Positions 35,059 to 49,200 of a stretch of DNA of 64,000 nt are shown one piece after another. The stretch is from Hydractinia symbiolongicarpus. Lineage: Eukaryota > Cnidaria > Hydrozoa > Anthoathecata > Hydractiniidae. How positions within the stretch are numbered: the stretch's first letter is position 1; every line of letters starts with the position of its first letter. The position numbers and the translations under genes were made by a program. The notes beneath the pieces are model-generated. The model had not been told where the DNA came from. It searched no databases and worked only from the letters and a program-made list of their open reading frames with translations. The DNA is taken from positions 22,575,001 through 22,639,000 of the forward strand of contig NC_079882.1 in NCBI RefSeq assembly GCF_029227915.1, in the 5' to 3' direction.

Positions 35059-37548
35059 ACTACATAAGAAACTCAGCTAGGTAAAAATGAAATGTCTGTG
35101 TCTCTTTGTGTTTTCACCCCTAAGAACATCCTAAACCGAAATTGAAAATTTACAGAAAAATCATAAGTTATGCTTGAAATTTTATTCATAGAAATATTCT
35201 ACATAGCCTAACGTGGAAACTAGAGTAAAACTCAAGGCAATATTTTAATCATTCGGACATAAAATACCATTTTACAACCCTTAATACATTGATACATCGT
35301 GTTTTTAATTGGTTTATTTGAAGACGCATGCGTTAATGTATAAAGTTGTCCATTTTTTTAAACCACGTGGTTAGACCTGCAAAAAAATTGACAAAAACCG
35401 ACATGTAGTATTTTACTTCTGGTCTTCAAATAGCGTCCGATGAAGAACACGAATGATTTATTTGATTGAAGAAAAATGTCGATTAAAGATATTGATTGAG
35501 GTTAGATAAACGAAATCTGGATGAAAGACACGTATGATACGAAAGTAGTTCAGTAAATATATTCGCTACTTGACGTGACTAGCATTTACTCTTTGAACAG
35601 CTAAATAGTTTTCCTTGATTCTTTTGAAAACTTTTGAGATGACACTCCATATGTTCCATAGTTGATATCTTGATTGATTGATTGCAAAGATTTTTACGGA
35701 TTTAATTTAAAAACCTTTAAGGCTATCTTGCGTTTTCATGTGGTTTAAATGAAAATTAATTAGGGAAAGGCGATCTGCATTCACACTTTTTTTGTTCTTA
35801 AAAGAATAGAGAGGCGGGTTAGTGATAAAAAATTTTACTGAACTTAAGTTACTATGTTTACAGGATAACTTTGTTACAAACTTGAGCAGCTAAACTTGTT
35901 GAACGATAAAGTTTTCCCAAAATCAGATGAAATTGAACAGGACGTTCTAAATAGTATGGGATATACTGATCCAACACATGAACTTCTTGTAACGGTCACG
36001 TTAAAGTTACAATTTTTATCATTGTCCCCTCCATCTGAGGTTGGCAATCATAGCCCAGATTCTATAGGCAGTTGTGAGGGAAGACAAACAAACCACTATG
36101 ATTAAGGTTGTATTTGATCCTCCTTGTAAGGCCAACAACGGCCCTTTTCTTAACGATTGTTTGTACTGTAGTCCGAACTTTTTGTGTACCATTTTGATGT
36201 ACACTTAAGATTTCGGTTCAGCAAGATTGCCAGTGTTGCCAATATCAGGCAAGCTTTTTTAAATATTAACAATAATCAACTTCACCTTGATCTTCTTTGA
36301 TTCCTATAGGTTGATCAAAAAAAAAGTGGTAATTTAAGTGGTAATTCCTTAGAGTTGTTTTAGTTTGACAAGCAGTCCCATTCTGTTACATGGAACAATT
36401 CTCAGAATTGTTTTCAAAGACTGTGAATAAAATTAGGTAAAGATTTGTAATGTAGATGATACAACCGGTTGTCAATCTGTATAAGATGGAAAGAAGTTTT
36501 AGGAAGTTGCCATGAATGTGATGAGTAATGCTGGATTTGAATTAGACAAATGCTTGACTAACAAAAATGAATTGCAAGCACTTCTTGATAGGCGGAGGAT
36601 GTGTGACAAATTTATTGCATATGACATCACTTTTGCTAACAGCCAGGGTATTGTAATAACAAAAGATTGTAATAATTGATTGTAAGGTTCCATGTTTAAC
36701 AAGGGATTGACACAGTAATGATTTTTAATTTGATTTTAACGAATTTATCAGAAAATCTAAGACATGCCCGTTCACAAAAAGGAATGTATTAAGTTTTACT
36801 TCTTCTCTGTACGATCCACGTTGAATTATTACTCCTAATACAGCTCAAATTAACACTCCTTTCCAGTCTTTGTGTATAAAAAAATCTGATTTCAAGTGAT
36901 ATTGACGTTAGGTGGGTTAATCTTCTAGAAAAAATGAGGTTTTAAGCACACTCCGTGTACCGAGTTTTCTTTTATTGATTGGAGCGAAGTTCTGTTTGCA
37001 GAGATGCATGGGTTTTGTGAACGCTCTCTAAGGTTGTATTAAAGATATTATATAGAAGACATTATAAGATATTATTTTGGTTTGTCTGTTTAGTATTCAA
37101 ATTACTGTAGAAGGTTTATCATTTCTTGAATATGATGGGTCTAATTGGCGACGTCTCGGGAGATCCTTCTTCCATTATCGTGCAAAGTAAAATGATGTTG
37201 AGCATCTATTTTTTTTATCTATTTGTGTGTATTATCTGCAATTAAATAAATACATGCTCAACAGTTTAGTGCATTTTTGTAGATAATTAACATTAATAAA
37301 TCTGCGAGATCCACATAATATATTGACATTAAAGTTCGTTCACGCAAATAATTATATAGGTGATTTGTATTCAAGGTTCACGTAATTTCAAGTTGTCAAT
37401 GTTCACAACAGACTATTTGGTTTGATGCAAACTTATAATAATTATTGATGACGTCAACGGGGCCAACTTGTTCAAATTTTGGGGCTTACACAGGCGTTAA
37501 CTTTTCCGTAAAGCGGAAGTGTTAGAGAATGCAACAAGCGCAATATAT

Positions 37549-37596
37549 ACACTGCGCACTTAACTTACTGGCTGCGGTGTGTTAGGTGCGCAGTGT
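37549..37596. repeat. Short hairpin, 16-bp arms
   Basis: ACACTGCGCACTTAAC at 37549-37564 pairs with GTTAGGTGCGCAGTGT at 37581-37596 with one mismatch across a 16-base loop. Function unknown. Confidence 0.6.
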
Positions 37597-38732
37597 TTAT
37601 TATACGTCAATATCCATCAATTTATTGGAAAAGTCTTAAAAAAGCTTTAAGTCAGGGAGCATAGTTAATACGAAACTACTTTTACGCTAATTCCTTTGCA
37701 TTAGTCTTAAAGCACCACATTCACAAAAGGGCCCTGTACAATCGTTTTGATTGTGCATTCACAATGATCTGTACTGTTTAACTGATGGAATTTTTGTCCA
37801 TATTTGAGAGAAAGTAGTTCATAAAAAAGACATTTGTCCCTCACTGCCACATCTGGTGTAACCTAATTGTGATGAACATGATTTTTAAGGTATCTTTGTA
37901 ACAAAATTGATCAACTTAGAGAAGGGCACATTGTGTACATTTATAATTTGACATGGTCACTGACATGATAATGAAATTATCTATATATTATTTTATCTCC
38001 ATATTGTTGCGTAGTAAAAATTTTACCATGTATGATTCTGTTTTTTACTTACAAGAATGCGTGCGCATGTACAAAAGTTCGCGAAGATTGGTAAATATTA
38101 GCTGGTCATGTATAATCTATAAAATGCTTTCGCAATTTGACTACAACATCTTTAACAAATTTTGGAAAACATGTTTGCTTTATCCTTGAGGCATATGATA
38201 TAGAACAGGTAAAAGGGTTTTTTTGCAGATTCACATTGAGCGATGGATAGAAAATAACGAAATCTACCGTTGTAATTTAAATTAAACTGCAGTTGTAGTA
38301 AACTGCTCTTCCTGAAAAAAATTTATTCCTGAATGTGTGCATTTTACAAAATTATAGCTTAAAGTAACCGCTGCTTTAATCGAATACCAAACAACTCAAA
38401 ACATTCCCGTTCTCAATGATAAGCCAATTTTTTAAAGCCTTTTAAATGTTATCGATGGAAAATTTCCAAGCTTGTTATTTTTCGTCTTTCACCTTTTGTC
38501 AACACAAGATTTCGTTTTCAAATACTTGTTGAGCACTCAGGATTATACGACATTTTTATCTTGTATGTTCGAGTTAAGCGGCGGCTGTCTGTAGTATCAA
38601 AGTTTGTACAAACAATGTAAATCTAGGTACATTCTTAGCAAATACAAAAAAGAATATTAAAATACGTATCAAAAATTTTAAATATAAAATTAAAAATAAT
38701 CTGAAAATAGAAATGGATAAATTTCAAATTAC

Positions 38733-38853
38733 CAATCTGGGCAATGCGATAATCTGTTCTGGTATACCGATAAAATGGGATAACCCATGACTCATTAAAG
38801 CCAAAGGCGTGCAAAACAAAACATGTAATAGCTACAAGAAAGGATCTAGACAT
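38733..38853 (-). CDS. Candidate orphan first exon with signal peptide
   Basis: From ATG at 38851-38853 the frame reads MSRSFLVAITCFVLHAFGF, a good signal peptide, then ESWVIPFYRYTRTDYRIAQI and a possible donor ATTG|GTAATT at 38732. It ends in phase 1, like exon 1 of the RPTP genes, but the sequence is unrelated to their exon 1. No following exon was found between 31.2 and 38.7 kb. It could begin a different secreted protein, be an exon relic, or be chance. It is 0.8 kb past the stop of the right-hand gene. Confidence 0.3.
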
Positions 38854-39679
38854 TTTTGTTTGATAAAACCCTCCAATTAAACCAGTTCTGAAACTTTGAC
38901 AAAAACAAAAATTTCATATCCCAAGAATTGGTTCCGACACCTCTTTATTACACCAAAAATGTTTAAATAATAACAACTAATTACTACAACAAAGAACAAC
39001 TCAAAATTATTTACCAAAATGCGCAATTTTAATACGAATAAATCCTTAGTTACCCGTTACCCTTTTTTAACGAAAAAAAACATCAAATTCTTTTAAACAG
39101 AACTGTTTCTGTGATTAAGCTCAGCTAAAAGCGAATAAAAAAGGCAGAAACGGAGATTGTAAATGAACAAAACAAACTATGTTCAAAAACTAAAAGTAAA
39201 TGTTTCTCAAAAAATGATAAGCAGAAACAATTTTGGAGAATATGTAACCAACAGTTGATTCTGCAGAAGACAGAAACTATGAACTTTAAACTTCCGCTCA
39301 AACTTTGTGTAGCTAATATAAAGAATTGTGTAAACTTCGCAAACTTAAAATAAGGCTAAATTCGAATGAGTGCTCCTTCCTGTTGAAAAAAACTGAAAGG
39401 AAGAAATTATTAATTGACACCCCTCAAAAAGTGCTAATTATAAAGGACCGTTCATGTGAACAATTCCATAACATTTTGCAAGTATATGCCTTTCAAACTA
39501 TGCAGAATCTATGAATAACATTTTGAGGAAGCAGTCCCGAAATTTTGATAATTATGTAGAGCTTAAGCTTTACGAAAAGTTCCAAAAGAAACATAATTAT
39601 TAAATGAAGATAAGGCGCATCATTAGTCAATTTGTTACGGTAATGTCGTCTTTCTGAAGCAATGCATGTGTTTTGAGAA

Positions 39680-42600
39680 TTAATTGAAGTTGGAGTACGT
39701 TGCAAACGAATCCAAGTATTTGTTTAAAACGGTGTAAACAAACTGATACTGTCGCTAAAAGAAAGAAATAAAACAATAAATAACTTAAAACAATGACAAT
39801 TTATTTTACATAATTAAACCTGCATTAATCAATTAAATAGACCACTTCTAAATTTTTTCATAAGCAATGTTTTTTGTCGCTTAAGAATGGATTTATTATT
39901 CTTAAACGGATCTGACCGCTTTTGATGTTGTACTGTGAAATACAAAGCCCGAGGTCAAATGTACAGACCGTGATTGAGAGGTCTGTGCCATGGAGGTTTT
40001 ATTACCTACCTGAAAATAAATAATCCTTTTGAACATTTATTTTTTAACATGCTATTCCTAAGCCACCAAGGGAGAATAAAAACGCATGTTCGATGATTTA
40101 AGATCATTCCATTTCAAACGTTTGTGCGTTCACAAAACAATTTCGAATCATTGTTTATATGAATTGAATTTTAGGTGAGCTACTTTTATATTTTTTGTGT
40201 GCTATAAAAATGTTTTTATTTGTTTTTATGTTACTATTTTAATAATAAAATAACTATGTTACTATTTTAATAATGGCTTCCCAAACCGGTTAATATGGCT
40301 CCAAGTCCTGCCTTAACCAATCAAATCATCGGATTTTTTTTGTATAAGTCATGGAAATAACGATAAAAACGTACCAAAGACAGTTAGAAATCATAATGCT
40401 CTCTTTGAGGTGCAGCAGAGAAGTAAAAAAATTAGAAACATTGCGAACATAATGCTCTCTTTGAGGTGCAGCAGAGAAGTAAAAAAATTAGAAACATTGC
40501 GAACATAATGCTCCAAAAACATGATTTTATGACGCTTATTTAAATTGAAAATATACACGCATGCAAAATTTGCTATACTTGATTCCCAACATAGTCAAAA
40601 ATTCACAATTCGTGACGCCAAAAGTCAATAGAAATTGCTAACACCACCATTGCAAACACTTTAAAATTGAAAATGTTCGAGAGGGGGAGCTAATTCGCGA
40701 ATAGTTATGTGGTTCAACCCACCATTTTCAATTACCATGTAAAAGGGAACTGCAAGAAAGGTCTTGAAGATCTTTGATAGGAACTACCAAAAAACGCAGA
40801 CAACTGTTGGCAGTATAACACTGATGGTAAAAGTAAACTTTTAAAAGCTTGTACTTGTTTTCTGAACATTTGCAATGCCTAAATAAGTTTCACATTTTGT
40901 TTATGTTTTTAATTAAAATATTTGACCAAGAATTTGCTAATGAACATTTTTATTTAACATAACTAATAGTAAATAAAAGCAATACAGCAAAATATTAATT
41001 AAAACATTGTAAAAAGCGATTTAGATAGGTGATGGTATTTTTAAGGATTTTAGAATTGCTGACCACACTTTACGCAAATCATGACGAAATAATTACAGCT
41101 AATACATTTTTTACTCTACACTACGACTGAACTAATTTTCATCACTTAGGTATTCCTGTAAGAATTTGACTAGAGTGGCCATTTTATGGTCACCCTATAC
41201 TCACGCAGCTTATACCAGATAGGGTTAACATATAACTGTAAGAAGTGATATATTTGTTCGTTAGTTTATTCATTCATTCATTCCTTTAATCAAGTTTCAG
41301 CACTCTTTATCAGCAATCAAGGAAACTAATCTTTCACGACAATAAACACTACTTACTATGTTTTCAACAAACTCAGGCCTGACTAATCTCATTCTTCGTA
41401 CAGTTTGAAAAATATCAACATGTTGTTCAACTTTCAGCTGATCCAATGCATTCATACACGCTATGAAAGTTCCACTACGATTTGCACCATCACTGAAAAT
41501 ATATAAGTGTTTAATGACACAATTGTTCTTTCGCTGCAAAGTGGGAAAGAAGGTATTTACATTACAAATATAAAATACAAAATACAAAAACATGACCAAG
41601 GACGACAACGACAACAAAATATTTACCTGCAGGTAACCAATATGGTGCCATCTCCATAAGATTGTTGCGACTTTAAAACTTCACCAATTAAAGTCAGCAA
41701 AGAACTACAATCAGGAATATCATGGTTTGGCCAATTTAATTGCAATTTATTAACTTTACGATGATTCTAAATTTAGGAATGGCATAACTGAATCAGTCAA
41801 TAATTTATTTATCCTGTTAAAATGGTAGGATAGTATGCCTTCTTATATGCTTATATAATTTTGGATTGATTTTTTATATTATTCTCTATGACAGTCAAAA
41901 CAATAGAATGTATTAAAGTCTGTTAAAACGTGAGAAATAAGAGCAGCGTCTAAATCAATATGGCTAAGAGTTGACAATTGACAAAGCATAAGTTATTTTT
42001 TCTTACTTTACGGATAAAAGATCTAGCTAAGACAGATAAATGCAATTATCTCAATTGACAAATTTCTACTTATATGAGACATTCAGTAAGATCATAGCTT
42101 TTGGGATTGCGATTAGGGAAGTACAAAATCGTCAGTAAAATTAGAAGGAAGGTATTAATTACCTTGACTTAAAAACAGGTTTTCTGTCATGATTACTACT
42201 ATTTTACTACTTTATTGAAGCAGATAGAGTCGGAAACACAAATTTTCCTTAGTGATAAACTGACCTAATTAGTCATGTGACACTTACCGCCATTAAGTTA
42301 TTTTAACTCAGGTTTTGGCATGAGAACAGTAAAATTAACATCCAACAAAGTATTTAACAAAAAATTACATTAGCAGATATGACATGCTGTTCAACAAAAC
42401 CTTTGGTCTAACTTGGGGAGTCAAAATAAACAACCAGATCGGAGTGAGCAGAGAAAATGTATTGACAAATTTAATCAACTAACTCTTTGTTACTACGCAG
42501 TAAATTACTTGAAAAATTAACGGATAATAGAACTAATATTTTACAGTTTCTAAGACAATGTTCTACGATCAAAAAGACGTGCGTCATGCAACATGCAGAT

Positions 42601-43292
42601 AAGAAGAAGTTTAACCTTACCTACTGATGGAAGAAGATGGGAGGGGACCTTGTAATACAAATGTAAAAGACAATGCAAAGTTAAATGTGCTTAATACAAA
42701 CTAATACGGGTATTTGTGTCCATATTTCTTTCATAAATTGAATGTTTTTGTTAAAACAGAAGTGGATATTTTATTGGTAATAACGACGATACCAGAGGAC
42801 AAATCATGTAGAAGATTTATTACTGATAAATAAATTTCATGTTTTGCAATCCTAAACTATTTTATGCGTTTGTTATAGCAACCATACCTATCCTAGTCAA
42901 CAATTCTATCTGCTTTGTCCTTTTTTAAGGACATAAGTATACGTACGAAAGAAAATTGCAAACCTTTTTGTTTGATATAATAAAGGACTGTAAATTGATA
43001 TCACCAACACGAGTGCTTGATTCAACATTCACTGTGAGATTGCCAAATTTTTCCGATCCCTCAACTGGACAAAAAGATGGATAGGTTTGATAATTCTCAT
43101 CAGTGCTATTTAACATTACAATTGTTGTCACATTGTTTGCCATGACAGCCTCCCAAAAATCACCCAATGTGTCAACTAATGGTGCTTGCGTAGCTATTAT
43201 ACCATCTTTCTTTTTGTAACCATTAACAAAGACAGCGTTGATATAATCGGTAGAATTTGTGGTTTGCGGCACATACACTCGAAACAAATCAC
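39680..43292 (-). CDS. Right paralogue PTP domain D2 (four exons)
   Basis: Exons 42964-43292, 41627-41766, 41357-41492 and 39680-39754. The fold is clear (DYINAVFVNGYKKKDGIIAT, GDFWEAVM, NWPNHDIPD). The signature loop is TCSDGANRSG: Cys 1431 and Arg 1437 are kept, but the preceding His is Thr and the WPD Asp is Asn 1399. RPTP D2 domains are commonly inactive regulatory domains, and this fits. The third exon ends at a good GTAAGT donor; read-through would give a short tail ending at 41297. The spliced alternative adds RQYQFVYTVLNKYLDSF, which fits the family and is conserved in the middle gene, so it was chosen. The introns (39755-41356, 41767-42963) hold no recognised gene. Confidence 0.85.
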
Positions 43293-46200
43293 CTTAAGCA
43301 AGAGAAAATTGATCATAGGTTATATTATATTACTAAAATTGAATACTTTAATTTGTCCTTAACTTGATGGGAAAGTAAAGGTGAATTAATCAGTGCTTAC
43401 TTGCTAGTATATTTGGATATCGGTTTTTCGCAGCATTTTTCTCTAACAAAGCAGCTTTATAATTTTCTTCACGAAAAGGTATATTAACGCTGTTTAACCT
43501 CTCAAATTCATTTTCCAGAAGAAACTTTCCATTACGCTTTTTTGATATTAATTCTCGGGAAGTGGTTTGAAATTCTGATGACATTATTCCAGTGTTACCA
43601 CAGCATAGCGCTTCGTAAATAGCACTGTAAACAAATTTGTACTGTTCAATTTTTTGTACTATTTGCACACGATCTTCTCGAATACTTTCAAAGTAGTTGT
43701 ATATATCAACAAGCTGCTTTGTTCTAACCAAGTGCAGCATTGCGTCAATGATGATGTATGATCCAGTCCTACCAACACCAGCACTACAATGCACAAGAAG
43801 TTGCTTCCCACTTTCATATGGGATAAGCTGTCTCACCCGATAGCAAAAATTTAGCAGCAACGTTGGGTAATCTGGACAACCGTGGTGAGGCCACGACGTA
43901 AAGTGAAAATGCGTAATCTGATGCTTATTATTTTCGTAGCACACTTTTATTTTACGAATTACATAGTCAGCATATACTTGTACATCAATCACTTCCACTG
44001 CAATGCCATTGAAAACCTCTTTTCCATTATTTATTGGCCAATACTGCTCACACTTTCGTTTGCCCTCTTCTGATATCTTTGTAAGCATGACAATAGCTGA
44101 AGGTTTTTCACCAAGTACCATTCGCCAAAAATCAAAAATTGTTCCCTTTTTTGGTCCTTGAGCAGCAATATATTCAACTTGTCCATTATAGTTCCGAATA
44201 TAGTTTGCATTAATGTAATCACTAGTCTCTTTACCATTAATTTTCTGCAAGACAACACGAGTATGGTCGTACGCTGTGATGTTCAAGTAACGATTTTTAT
44301 CTTTATTTTCAGGTTCTGATCCTACTTCATTGTGATATAAATGTTCCAATGGAATACTTTTAAATTGCTTTACGATATCAGAACTGACGTTATCATTGTG
44401 TTCCAAATAAAATGACAAAAAATCTTGAAGGGAAAGAGGTGGGAATCTAGGTTTTGCTGCAACATTGTAGTAAGATTCATGTGACGGTCCTAGCGAAAAA
44501 ACCCGGAGATACATGTAAAAATACTTTCATGTTCAACACAAAAAATGGAGCAAATAAATGGTTTTTTTTACCTGCATCTTCTTTTTCATAACCGTTATTA
44601 TGTGATTTTAATTCATAATGGCCTTTTAATTCAATAGCGGAAGTCGATTTATCATTGACAGATTTGTCCTTTAACGTTTTACGCCGTCTAAATAATAATT
44701 GGGAACAAATGTTACCAAATAAAACAAATTAATTTATTCTATCTATATAGATCTAAATTTTTTTCTCTCTTCCAATATATTTAAAATATTTAGAAACAAA
44801 ATGACTTGAAAATGTTCTTTGATTATTTGCGGTTAATTTTAACCCACTGGTGTTCTGCACTATTTGATAACTTGTACAGTGGCACGCAAAACCCTTTTTT
44901 GAAAATATTCAGTAACTTACCTTCTAACGAAAATGAGAACAAGGATCATTACAATCACCACAACAACACCAGCAGCAACAACACCTACTATTAATTCTAT
45001 ATTGGATGATGAAGATGGATCATTGTTGTTTTCAACTTTTGGAGTTGGATCTAAACGTATGAAGTTGTTGAATTATACAGCGCATACATTGAATAACGTT
45101 TTTGTACATCATATATTGTTTTGGAAGTTGGAAGCCAACCTAACAAACAATCTTGAGGTATAGTGTACAATAAATTAATTCTGCTATTTTTTGCACATTT
45201 ATTTCCTAAAACTTTTGATTCCAGAATTACAGCAACTGTCCTGGTTACAATCGGAAGCTAGTTTGTAGACGTGACTTACTTTGCAATGTATTACATATTT
45301 CTTACCAATTTTGGGCACAATAAATTTCTTTGACCATGCTGTAGAATAAAGTACATCCTAATGTGAAAAAATGACCTTACAATATGGTATTCTTAGATTG
45401 TTTAGAAGAGTTAGCGCTGCGTGATGTAATGAAGTGATTTGGCATAGAACAATGGATATGTGCACGCATACATGCAGACACAATATAAAAACAACAAACC
45501 ATACGGTCGAATGAATAAGTTCAAAAAAGCAACTCACAAAAATATAAAAATATAATTTAATAGTTACAAAAAACCAAAACCAAATTTGTTTAGTTTTTTT
45601 TATTTCTTAAAATATATAATTTAAATTTAATAGCGAATTTGTGTGGGTTTTTTTTCGCCTGGCAAGACACGAGCGCATTATATAGAATGTTGCATAAAAA
45701 GAACGTTAACATCTACAAGTGACCTATTACCTGATCTTATTGATTGGTTCAAAAGACAGTCATGATTTGCGTAAGGAATGACAGTGGTATTAGGCAAAAA
45801 TTTCACAAGGTCAAGTTTAGACATAGTGGTAGTGTTATCTAAGCCTTAAAATACTGTGTATAGTTAAAATATTGGTATTTTAACATCAGAAATAATGGAT
45901 ATAAAAAACATCGGCAAGGCTGAGCATTTTGACAGGAACATGCGTAAAAAATTTCCTTATACAAGCTTTCCCTATCTGAGCCTGAATTTGCTTATAAGTG
46001 TGTAAAAAAGAATCGTCTGTAGTGTTACTTTTTTTACCTGTCCTGTTTCTTAAATTTGGGGCATACATAATTAGTTTAAATTTTTTCTTAATAGCGTCTC
46101 TTAACCCTATCTAATCCAGGCTGTTGGAGTATTATTGGTAGGGTATTAAATATTTTTTGATTAAAAGTTGCCAAATAGAAAGTATTAAGTGCCCCTACGT

Positions 46201-49200
46201 TTTAGTCCTGATAGAGCAACAGAGTTATCATTGCTGAGATAGTGATGAAATAAATCCTTATTCCTAGTATGAAGAACGTTACCATTCTACTCTAGATTAG
46301 ACTTAGGTGTATTTAGCGATGTCGTAATTTTACAAGGCCTTTGCCGAAATTTTTTTAACTGCTAGAAATGCCTAAATTGAAAATTTCGATATTTACCATC
46401 ACTTGAAGTCTTTGAAATACGACATATATTTCACCCGCAGTCAACGGTCCATTTCTGTACTCTTGTATGGACCTTCTTCTTCGAAGAGTATCTGCTGATT
46501 TTAAGTACGTTGAATTATCACCTGAATAAATAGTTTTAAAGCTGTATAGTCCATGTGAATAAACGCAACAGTCAATGTACCATTGAGAGGCAAATAAAAA
46601 ATACATATAAGTCGTGAAAAATGCTATGACGAAATCAATCAAGTTAAAACATATTTTTATTTATCAAAATTTAACATTTAGTTTTTTATTATGTCAAAAA
46701 TTTATTTTAGAAGAATTGTTCCTGATTAAACGAATAAAGCTTATAAAACGCTATGTTGAAAGTTAAAGAAAAAACAATTTTCAACCTCTAGTTTTAGTAA
46801 TAAGAAAAAAACTTAAATAGATCCTCAAAATAACCTGTAAAATAAATGTAATTCTTATTCCAAACGTAACGTTACCTAAAATAAATTCCTCCAATTTTAA
46901 TAACTGTGTTTTGTTGAATATGCCAGCTATGTAAGGTTCATTATAATCAGCTGTTTCATATGTCTTTAACTCCTTCTGTTTGTACAATGTTGGTTCTTTC
47001 ACATGCGCAGTTGTTTTGTTCACCTTCATGATTATAATATAATGATATCTGAAGTTTTAAAGAACATGTATTTCATGAATAATGTGGTTGAACAGAAACG
47101 GTATTAAAAATTCACACTCACAAGTAATCTGACATGATCGTAATTCAATATTTTAACTCTTTATGAATCAATGTGCAAACAATCCAATAGAGTAAAACAT
47201 AGACATGTCAAGGAAAGACAATAAAAGGAAGGCAAATCGAGAATTACTTTAAAGTAGCAGGTCCTTTCACCAACATAACGGATGTCTTTGTACTGTTCAC
47301 AATCTCAGGCACAATTTTTCCTAAGGCATTGCGCTCTAAAGTATATATATAGGAACGTTAATAAAAAAATCTTGACAACTTTCCTAGGCCCTTTCGGCGA
47401 TATTTAAGAAAAACATTTACTTTTTGTCTAGGAAATATCTTTTAACTGATTTTATCATGGTGCTGCTTTTAGGTGCAGATAATAACACGTGGAAATTGAA
47501 AAAACAGACAGATAATTAAATATATAAAGTATGAATTAAAGAAACAATAGCAACAATTGGGCAACAAAATATATCATGCTGATGGTCAAAGAATAGATCT
47601 ATAAAAATGTATAATTTTGTTTCGAATGTTGACATGCTAAATTAAATTTCACAGTTTGGATGTGGCAAAAAATCCACTTTATTAATTTATTTGGATCTAA
47701 GTACTCTTACCACAATTCATGAAACAGAAAATGGATTTGTTTCAACAGTATAATAACAGAAAATATGAACACTACTTTACCAATTATAATCTCTTTAGAT
47801 AAATGCCCAAAATAATTAACGTTGTTAAAACCATAGCTTGCAATATCCTATAATTAAAATTAAAATATGAATTAACATGATTATGAAAAGCAGATCGTTA
47901 TTTTTTGTTTATTACAACATGTAAACAACTTACCTTTCCATCTATGACAGCTCGAGCATACAAGTAATATGTTCCAACAGCTGATATTCTTGCATTTAAA
48001 CTAGCAATGTATTCTTTTCCCTCAACAAAAGTGTATTGGATACTGTTACTTAACAAATCATCAGTTTTAACAGTAGCAGCAAGAAAATAATCGAGATTCT
48101 TCAATTCTGATTCGGCTTGACTTTTTAGCTGGTTTGGTAGGTTGGCCGTTGAGGAGGTTGATATCACAATTTCATAGTAGCTAGATGTAAATTAAGTTGT
48201 TTTAAATTCCGAACCATGTACGATGTGTTCTTTAAAGAAACCTTCCTCTTTTACCTGTTCTACCTTTTCATCAACCAACAGCACAAGAAAGAAAGAGTAA
48301 AACTTAATTTCTGAAATTAGTCTGAGAACTGGATTGTGCTCATTCGTTTGTTTGAATTTGGAGCTTAGTCCGATACATTCAAGATTTGTTCAACAAAGAT
48401 TAGTCATTACACATTCCTAACGTGAATAATTCATAAAGTTGTAAAAATTCCTGTATTATTTGCCAAACCTTAAGGGTCAAACAATCAACAGGGAAATCTG
48501 CAATCATTGAGTTCACGTCAAAGATTAAGTAACTGAAAATGTATTTTAGTTTTATAAAGACTATATAAGTAAATATATATTTCAATATACCTGCCACAAC
48601 ATTTATAAAAGTTACCTGATTGGTCCATTTCTATCTGATGAAGAAGTCAATGTGACAATGGTTGCGTTGTTTGTTTTATTAGAAATATCTCTTTTATCTA
48701 ACCCAGGTGATGGTGGATCTAAGAAAAGATAGACCAAATGATATCCTTGATTGCTTTTATGTACGTGTACTAGGAAGAAGTACATAATAATAGACTGGCG
48801 ACAATACAAAAGCAGGATGATTTTAAATAGGAAATTGCGGAATGTGACTTTAACTGTATACTAAGAAGACACTTTTCTTATTGTGTGCGCTTTTATTACT
48901 GGAGTTTTGCGGGAATAATTTTTTAAGACTAATGAAGAATGGAAAATTGCTATTGCTGGCGATTAGTGTGTATGATAAGCACTAAACAATACTGCTAAGT
49001 GTTAAAAATAGACGAAAGCTTTTAAAATGCAAGAATAAAATCTAAATATATTTTCTCAAAAAATACTTCAACTACTGTCATGAATATTTTCTCCTTTGAT
49101 AAAGAGAAGAGTTATTGCAGCGTAATAGCTCGTGTAAACTAGAAACACCATACTCTAGCAGAAAATGCTATATACACAAACAACTTTAAGTCTTGTGTGG

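Larger units (their letters stand above)
31144..39679. other. Intergenic DNA between middle and right RPTP genes
   Basis: About 8.5 kb with no confident gene. It contains a 31-bp inverted repeat (31779), a short GC-rich GGGCGGAAGG patch at about 33680-33715, a foldback element (34910), a hairpin (37549) and one signal-peptide-like exon (38733-38853). A 69-codon frame at 35896-36105 (plus) and a coding-like patch at 36510-36660 (plus) might be relics of an unidentified gene; support is weak. Confidence 0.5.

Noticed and set aside
35896-36105. 69-codon plus-strand frame that looks coding, with a further coding-like patch at 36510-36660
   Set aside because: No family recognised, no clear splice borders, and no supporting neighbour exons. 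Possibly a relic; not called.
41297-41356. Read-through coding extension of the penultimate D2 exon of the right gene, giving a short alternative C-terminus
   Set aside because: The exon ends at a strong GTAAGT donor shared with the middle gene. A conserved final exon (39680-39754, and 18600-18674) restores the family C-terminus in phase. The read-through frame is not conserved.
43882-44073. Plus-strand frame conserved between 20837-21025 and here
   Set aside because: It is the shadow of the D1 exon on the opposite strand; the conservation is explained by D1.
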